From positions 35,204 to 99,203 of the forward strand of contig JABCYZ010000023.1 in NCBI GenBank assembly GCA_013289955.1: DNA of 64,000 bases, written 5' to 3'. This document shows, in pieces, positions 58,407 to 64,000 of the stretch. The position numbers were made by a program, and so were the translations under genes. Origin of the DNA: Acidobacteriota bacterium (GTDB lineage Bacteria > Acidobacteriota > Terriglobia > Acidiferrales > UBA7541). The notes under the pieces were generated by a model. It saw only the letters and a list, made by a program, of their open reading frames with translations. It was not told the DNA's origin and searched no databases. Position 1 is the first letter of the stretch, and each line of letters begins with the position of its first letter.

Positions 58407-61178
58407 ATGCAAGGATGGCTGCACAAAACGCGCCTGCGCCTCGGAGCGATCCTCAAGCGCAGCGATCTCGATCGCGACCTCCAGGAGGAGATGGCGTTTC
58501 ATCTCGCTATGCGCGAAGAAAAAATCCGCCGCGATGGCATCGCCGCTGAAGAAGCCCGCTATGCCGCGCACCGCCAATTCGGCAACGCAACCAGTCTCAA
58601 GGAGAGGAGCCGCGAGATGTGGACACTCGTATCGCTGGAAGGTTTGCTGCAGGACATTCGGTTCGGCGGGCGCAAGCTGCGCAGAAGTCCAGGGTTCACT
58701 TTTGTCGCAGTGTTGACCCTCGCTCTCGGGATCGGCGCGAACACGGCCATCTTTTCCCTGATCCATACCGTGATGATGAAGAGCCTGCCCTTCGCAAATC
58801 CGAGCGAACTCTACCGCCTCGGAGAAGGTACCGATTGCTGTGTGCTCGATGGCCTGCAAGGGAATTTTGGAATTTATTCCTACGCACTCTACAGGCAGTT
58901 GCGGGATAACACGCCAGAGTTCAGCCAAATGGCTGCGTTCAGCGGCGGCCTGCATGTAATCAGCGTGCGCCCCGCAGGCGGAGCCGGGCCGTCCGAACCG
59001 TATGTCGGCGAGTTCGTCTCGGGAAACTATTTCTCGACCTTCGGCCTCGGCCCCTACGCGGGGCGGCTCCTTTCCGAAGCCGACGACCAGCGGAACGCTC
59101 CGCCCGTGGCAATCATGAGCTACAGAGTTTGGCGCGAACATTTTTCGCTCGACCCGGGCGTCATCGGCGGAAGCTTTCTTGTCAACGGACAGCCCCTGAC
59201 CATCGTGGGTGTCACCTCGCCAGGATTTTTCGGGGAAACGCTGCGTCGTGATCCGCCGGATTTTTGGGTTCCTCTCGCGAGCGAACCGATTCTGAGGCTC
59301 GACGGCTCGCTCCTCGCGCACCCGGAACTTCATTGGCTTTACATCATCGGCCGGCTGAAGACGGAAGCAAAACCCGACCAGGTGCAGGCGCGCGTCACTC
59401 TTGAGGTGCAGCAATGGCTCAGCAGCCAGGGACAGATTCCCGAGACGTATCGGCCGCAAATCGCCAAGCAGCACGTCACGCTAAGTGCAGCGGGAGCTGG
59501 CGTGGCGCGCATGCGAGCGGCCTATGCCGACGGTCTGCGCTTGCTGGCGGCCGCCTCCGGACTCGTTCTGCTCATTGCCTGTGCAAACGTTGCGAATCTC
59601 CTCCTCGCAGAAGGAACCGCACAGCGCGCACAGACGGTAATGCGCGTCGCGCTCGGTGCACCACGGTCACGCTTGATCCGGCAGGCTCTGACAGAAGGCC
59701 TCATGCTGGGGGTTCTCGGTGGCGCGGCAGGTCTTGCCGTAGCCTATGCGGGAACCCAGATTATTCTGGCTCTCGCTTTTCGCGGCGCACACTATGTGCC
59801 TATCCAAGCCGCCCCTTCGCTCCCCGTGCTCGGCTTCGCTGCCCTTCTTTCGTTGCTCACCAGCGTGGCGTTCGCTGCCGCTCCTGCGTGGATCAGTTCG
59901 AAGGCCAACGCCGGCGATGCCCTTCGCGGCGCCCAGCGTAGCATCCGTGAAGGTTCCAGCGTTCCGCAGAAGTCTCTGATCGTACTGCAAGCCGCGCTCT
60001 CGCTGGTGTTGCTCGCCGGAGGGGGCTTGCTCACAGAGAGTTTGCGCAACCTCGAACACCAGCCGTTCGGCTTTGAAACCGAAGGCAGACTCATCGTCAA
60101 GATCGATCCGGCACTCGCCGGCTACACGGCCGATCGCCTCGACGGGCTCTATCGCATGCTGAAAGAGCGCCTTCAACAGATTCCCGGTGTCCAGAGCGTC
60201 AGCTTCTCGCTCTACAGCCCCATGTCGGACGTGAACTGGTCTAGCGGCATCAGCGTCGAGGGCCGCCCCGCCCCGACCAATCCCGAGGATTTCGATGGCG
60301 CCTCCTGGGTACGAGTTAGCGCGGACTATTTTGAAACCATCGGCACACGCTTGGTCCGCGGCCGCTTCATCGATGAACGAGACACGGCGGGCTCACACCA
60401 CATCGCCGTGATCAACGAAGCATTCGCACGAAAGTTTTTTCCCCAAGAAGATCCGCTCGGAAAACATTTTGGCCTCGGAGACCCGAGCCACGCCGGCGAT
60501 TACGAAATTGTCGGAATTGTCGCAGACGCGAAATATCAAGATGCGCGCGAGCTTGCCTACGCCACTTTCTTCCGTCCTCTCTTCCAGACGGAGAAGTTTA
60601 CGGACGCGGGCGAGCAATCCTCGGAGACGCGTTCGAACTGGATTCACGACATTGAGCTGCGTGTTTCCGGACAGCCAGAAAATCTTCAGCCGCTCATCCG
60701 TCAAACGCTTGCGGGCATCGATCCGAATCTGCCGGTCGTCGACATGATGACTTTCAGAGAACAAGTCACCCGCAATTTCAACCAGGACCGCTTGATGGCG
60801 CGCCTCGCCGGAGTTTTCGGACTCCTCGCCCTCGCGCTAGCCTGTATCGGTCTCGCGGGAGTGCTCGCCTATAACGTCGCGCGCCGCACACAAGAGATCG
60901 GCATACGCATGGCCCTCGGCGCTGCCCGCTCCGGCATTCTGCGCATGGTCCTCGGAGAAGCCCTTCTCCTCGCCGGCCTCGGCGTGGCTATCGGCATCCC
61001 CTCGGCGCTGGCCGCCAATCGCCTGCTCTCGAGCATGCTCTTCGGCCTGAAGGCCACGAATCCCGTGGTCCTGTCTCTGGCCGCGGCCTTTTTGCTCCTG
61101 GTCGCCATGGCCGCCGCCTGTTTCCCGGCGCACAAGGCTTCCGCCGTCGACCCACTGGTCGCCTTGCGCCACGAGTGA
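58407..61178 (+). CDS. ADOP-type permease, second of three
   Basis: 923 residues with the same layout: LDRDLQEEMAFHLAMREEKIRR..., RQFGNATSLKERSREMW, LTLALGIGANTAIFSLIHTVM, LIACANVANLLLAEGTAQR, then a second MacB domain and LALACIGLAGVLAYNVARRTQEIGIRMALGA, ending AHKASAVDPLVALRHE. It starts at ATG 58407, 57 bases after the first permease. No stop or frameshift interrupts it. The substrate is unknown; MacB-like proteins export macrolides, peptides or lipoproteins, but an ATPase partner is not encoded here. Confidence 0.93.
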   Translation: MQGWLHKTRLRLGAILKRSDLDRDLQEEMAFHLAMREEKIRRDGIAAEEARYAAHRQFGNATSLKERSREMWTLVSLEGLLQDIRFGGRKLRRSPGFTFVAVLTLALGIGANTAIFSLIHTVMMKSLPFANPSELYRLGEGTDCCVLDGLQGNFGIYSYALYRQLRDNTPEFSQMAAFSGGLHVISVRPAGGAGPSEPYVGEFVSGNYFSTFGLGPYAGRLLSEADDQRNAPPVAIMSYRVWREHFSLDPGVIGGSFLVNGQPLTIVGVTSPGFFGETLRRDPPDFWVPLASEPILRLDGSLLAHPELHWLYIIGRLKTEAKPDQVQARVTLEVQQWLSSQGQIPETYRPQIAKQHVTLSAAGAGVARMRAAYADGLRLLAAASGLVLLIACANVANLLLAEGTAQRAQTVMRVALGAPRSRLIRQALTEGLMLGVLGGAAGLAVAYAGTQIILALAFRGAHYVPIQAAPSLPVLGFAALLSLLTSVAFAAAPAWISSKANAGDALRGAQRSIREGSSVPQKSLIVLQAALSLVLLAGGGLLTESLRNLEHQPFGFETEGRLIVKIDPALAGYTADRLDGLYRMLKERLQQIPGVQSVSFSLYSPMSDVNWSSGISVEGRPAPTNPEDFDGASWVRVSADYFETIGTRLVRGRFIDERDTAGSHHIAVINEAFARKFFPQEDPLGKHFGLGDPSHAGDYEIVGIVADAKYQDARELAYATFFRPLFQTEKFTDAGEQSSETRSNWIHDIELRVSGQPENLQPLIRQTLAGIDPNLPVVDMMTFREQVTRNFNQDRLMARLAGVFGLLALALACIGLAGVLAYNVARRTQEIGIRMALGAARSGILRMVLGEALLLAGLGVAIGIPSALAANRLLSSMLFGLKATNPVVLSLAAAFLLLVAMAAACFPAHKASAVDPLVALRHE

Positions 61179-61238
61179 TAGGGGTCGATCCCTGGAACTC
61201 TGGAGTTCTCGGTTGAGGGAATCCTGGAGAAGAAGAGC

Positions 61239-63887
61239 ATGCGAGCGTGGGTAAGCGAAAGCTGGCTGCGATTCAAGACGCTGTGGAAGCGCCCGCAACT
61301 GGATCGCGATCTTGAGGATGAGCTGGCCTTCCATCTTGCGATGCGCGAGGGCAAAATCCGCGCCGCCGGACTCCCCGCGGAAGAGGCTCGCTACGTCGCG
61401 CGCCGCCAATTCGGAAACACAACGCGCGTCAAAGAAAGGAATCGCGAAATGTGGACCTTCTTCTCCCTGGAAAATCTCTGGCAAGATTTGCGCTACGGCT
61501 TTCGCTTGCTCGTGAAAAATCCAGGATTCACCTGTGTCGCCGTCCTCACTCTCGCTCTCGGCATCGGCGCGGCCACCGCGATTTTCAGCGTCGTGTACGG
61601 GATCGTCTTTCGCCCTTTGCCCTATCAGAATCCTGAACGTTTGGTGGCGATCTGGACGAAGTTGCCCGCCGGAGGAGACGACCGAGTGCGCTCCTCGATG
61701 CCGGACTTCAACGATTGGCAATCCCAAAACACAGTTCTCGAGGGACTCTCCGCTTATGCTTACAACCGCTATGAGCTTCCGGAAGAGGAAGGAGGAGAAA
61801 GTATCAGGGCGGCTTTGGTCAGCCCCAAGTTTTTTTCGATGCTGGGCATAAGGCCGGTACTCGGCCGAGGGTTGGCCCCGGAGGATGATCGTGACCGTGT
61901 CGCGGTTCTCAGCTACCAGTTGTGGCAGCAGGTTTTTCACGGCGACACCAACGTGATCGGCAAAACCTTACGCTTGCGCGACCACGACTTCGAAGTGATC
62001 GGCGTGATGCCTCCTTCCTTTCGCCTGCCGACGCCCGACATTACCTTGTGGCTGAGCTTTGCCGATATATATGCTACTTCCGGTAATCCGAGTGTCGGCG
62101 ATTGGCTGACGAATCGTGGTCTGCGCGGCTACGGCGTGATCGCGCGCCTAAGAAGCGGCGTGAGCGTAACAGAAGCGCGGGCGCAAATGAACGCAATGGA
62201 AGCGCGGCTGGGCCAATCCTTCCCCGAAGAGGACAAAGGCTTTGGGATCGAGCTCGTCCCTCTGCGCGCCCAGGTTGTAGGAGGCGTCCAACATGCGTTG
62301 CTTCTGTTTCTGGGCGCCGTGGGCTTCCTTCTCCTGATTGCCTGCGTAAACGTTGGGAATCTCCTGCTGGCCAAGGCCACGATTCGCGAACGCGAGATGG
62401 CGGTCCGGCAAGCCTTGGGCGGCAGTGTCGGCCGGCTCATCCGGCAAGTGCTGACGGAAAGCGCGCTGCTTGGCGCTATCGGGGCCGTGCTCGGAGTACT
62501 TCTGGCGTTTTGGGCGGTGCAGCTCTTTTTGCGGCTTATCCCACAGAACATTCCCCGCTTAGAAGACGTCAGCGTAGACGGCATTGTACTGCTCTTCGCA
62601 TTGGCCGTGTCGCTTGCCGCGAGTCTGCTCTTCGGTCTCGCTCCTGCGCTGCGTATCCGCGGACTCCGGTTGAACGACTCACTGGGTGAAGGCGGTCGGG
62701 GCACCCAAGGGAGCGCTCGCAGCCGTATGCGGGGCTTGCTCGTAAGTTGCGAGATTGCTGCAGCCACGATCTTGGTCGTCGGCGCGGCACTGATGCTCGA
62801 GAGTTTTGTGCGCCTCGCCTCGCTCGAACCCGGTTTCTCCCCCGACCATTTGCTAACCGCCGACGTCATGGCATCGCTCGATCGCTATTCCGAACCGTGG
62901 CAGCAGACAAAGTTCTTCAATGAAGTTCTCTTGAAGATTCGTCAGCTCCCGGGAGTCCGTTCGGCGGGTGCTTGCACCAGCCTCCCACCGGATATTTCCC
63001 AGGAGTCAGACCCATTCACGATTCTGGGCCGTTCGGCTTCGGACGCCGGGACGAGCCCGGACGCGTGGTATCTCCCCGCGACGCCCGGGTTTCTCGGAGC
63101 GCTCGGCCTTCCGCTGCTGACCGGGCGTGATTTCAGCGAGTCCGATAACGCAGGCGCTCTTCCGGTCGCCATCATCAATCAGCGGATCGCGAGAGAGTAC
63201 TTCCAGCGGCAGGACCCGTTAGGACAAAAAATAAATTTCCGAGGCATCGACCGCACCATCATCGGAGTGGCCGGCAACACCACTTACAGTGGCCTCGGCA
63301 TCCCCGCCGACTTTCAGATTTATGTCCCCTACGCACAGGGCACATTTCCAGGACTTCATCTCGCGATTCGCTCCGTGGGCGACCCGCTCACGCTCGTCGA
63401 AACCGTGCGCTCCGCGGTTCGCGAAGTCGGACCCGAGGCGCGTGCCACGCGAATCTCTACAATGGAGCAGCTGCTCTCCCAGTCGATCGTCGCACCGCGC
63501 TTCTATGCCTGGCTGCTGGCTGTCTTCGGTTTGGCCGCACTCATTCTATCCGCGATTGGAATCTTTGGCGTGATGTCCTACTCCGTCTCGCAGCGAACGC
63601 GCGAGATTGGAATACGCATGGCCATGGGAGCGGAACGGTCGGATGTGCTCCGCATGGTCATCGGCCACGGTCTCAAACTGACGCTAGCCGGCGTGGCGTT
63701 CGGTATTGCAGGCGCTCTCCTGTTGACACGGTTCCTGTCCAGCTTGCTCTATGACGTCAGGCCTTCCGATCCGGCTACCTTTGTTGCCGTGTCGCTGCTG
63801 CTGACCGGCGTCGCCCTGGCCGCCTGTTATTTCCCGGTGCGCCGCGCCATGCGCGTCGATCCGCTGGTGGCGCTGCGCTACGAATAG
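61239..63887 (+). CDS. ADOP-type permease, third of three
   Basis: 882 residues, same family: LDRDLEDELAFHLAMREGKIRA, RQFGNTTRVKERNREMW, LTLALGIGAATAIFSVVYGIV, LIACVNVGNLLLAKATIRE and LSAIGIFGVMSYSVSQRTREIGIRMAMGA, ending RRAMRVDPLVALRYE. ATG 61239 has GGAGAAGAAGAG just upstream. It lies 60 bases after the second copy. The three proteins are clearly paralogues but diverge in the periplasmic parts. The last 113 bases of the window hold no gene that I can see. Confidence 0.93.
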   Translation: MRAWVSESWLRFKTLWKRPQLDRDLEDELAFHLAMREGKIRAAGLPAEEARYVARRQFGNTTRVKERNREMWTFFSLENLWQDLRYGFRLLVKNPGFTCVAVLTLALGIGAATAIFSVVYGIVFRPLPYQNPERLVAIWTKLPAGGDDRVRSSMPDFNDWQSQNTVLEGLSAYAYNRYELPEEEGGESIRAALVSPKFFSMLGIRPVLGRGLAPEDDRDRVAVLSYQLWQQVFHGDTNVIGKTLRLRDHDFEVIGVMPPSFRLPTPDITLWLSFADIYATSGNPSVGDWLTNRGLRGYGVIARLRSGVSVTEARAQMNAMEARLGQSFPEEDKGFGIELVPLRAQVVGGVQHALLLFLGAVGFLLLIACVNVGNLLLAKATIREREMAVRQALGGSVGRLIRQVLTESALLGAIGAVLGVLLAFWAVQLFLRLIPQNIPRLEDVSVDGIVLLFALAVSLAASLLFGLAPALRIRGLRLNDSLGEGGRGTQGSARSRMRGLLVSCEIAAATILVVGAALMLESFVRLASLEPGFSPDHLLTADVMASLDRYSEPWQQTKFFNEVLLKIRQLPGVRSAGACTSLPPDISQESDPFTILGRSASDAGTSPDAWYLPATPGFLGALGLPLLTGRDFSESDNAGALPVAIINQRIAREYFQRQDPLGQKINFRGIDRTIIGVAGNTTYSGLGIPADFQIYVPYAQGTFPGLHLAIRSVGDPLTLVETVRSAVREVGPEARATRISTMEQLLSQSIVAPRFYAWLLAVFGLAALILSAIGIFGVMSYSVSQRTREIGIRMAMGAERSDVLRMVIGHGLKLTLAGVAFGIAGALLLTRFLSSLLYDVRPSDPATFVAVSLLLTGVALAACYFPVRRAMRVDPLVALRYE

Positions 63888-64000
63888 CTCATGGTTCTTC
63901 GAACCACAACGAACGATGAAAATAAGGTCGAGATGGATGTATGTTGGAGCAGCCGTCAAGTGGACGAAGGCCGATTCATTCTGGCGCGATTAGAGCCCGA

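Noticed and set aside
1..64000. CRISPR array
   Set aside because: I scanned for regularly spaced direct repeats of 25-40 bases and saw none. The repeats in 1-4 kb are protein repeats at the DUF11 domain scale.

Overview
The window looks like a chromosomal segment of an Acidobacteriota bacterium. This is inferred from gene content, not from a database search: a PadR regulator followed by three large FtsX/MacB-type permeases with the acidobacterial 'ADOP' N-terminal signature, a VWFA-related protein, DUF11 repeat proteins, a haem/copper monooxygenase-like protein, and fairly high GC throughout. It reads as ordinary chromosome, with one small scarred spot (integrase and transposase remnants next to a tRNA-Glu) near 8 kb. 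Region 1 (1-7.7 kb, minus strand) is the most unusual part. It is a compact operon that reads PqqD-like protein, radical SAM/SPASM protein, a 68-residue Cys-containing peptide, an HPr-kinase-like P-loop protein, and a very long ORF that runs off the left edge. That ORF joins an S26-type signal-peptidase-like domain, without a stop codon, to a secreted DUF11 repeat protein. It resembles a peptide-modification (RiPP-like) pathway whose peptide gene lies in the gap between the two enzyme genes. Region 2 (7.7-8.95 kb) holds repeats of AGTAC/GTACT words, a tyrosine-recombinase C-terminal remnant, tRNA-Glu(CTC), an IS3-family transposase tail and a small membrane protein. Region 3 (9-29.9 kb, minus strand) is a Wzx/Wzy-type exopolysaccharide locus of about 20 kb. 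Read 5' to 3' it has a zinc-ribbon protein and a receiver-like protein without its phosphorylation site, a very large SLBB export protein, a Wzz-like chain-length protein, the initiating polyprenyl-phosphate glycosylphosphotransferase, a Wzx flippase, FkbM methyltransferases, glycosyltransferases, a Wzy/O-antigen-ligase-like polymerase, a glycosyltransferase-polysaccharide deacetylase fusion, three further methyltransferases and a WecB/TagA/CpsF glycosyltransferase. Many stop/start overlaps (ATGA, GTGA) point to one translationally coupled unit. Region 4 (30-49 kb) is mixed housekeeping: QueF, a coiled-coil membrane protein, a VWFA protein, a Lon-like protease, an AI-2E family transporter, an MFS transporter, a class V aminotransferase, a response regulator and a hybrid histidine kinase, a PpiD/SurA-like foldase, a cytochrome/copper monooxygenase-like protein and a dienelactone hydrolase. 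Region 5 (49-55.2 kb) carries a FecR-domain protein followed by mreBCD, then convergent thrC coupled to a small P-loop kinase. Region 6 (55.4-63.9 kb) is a PadR regulator followed by three tandem ADOP permeases. Start codons were chosen from visible Shine-Dalgarno (SD) sequences, signal peptides and spacing. Functions come from motifs recognised by eye; no alignment was run.
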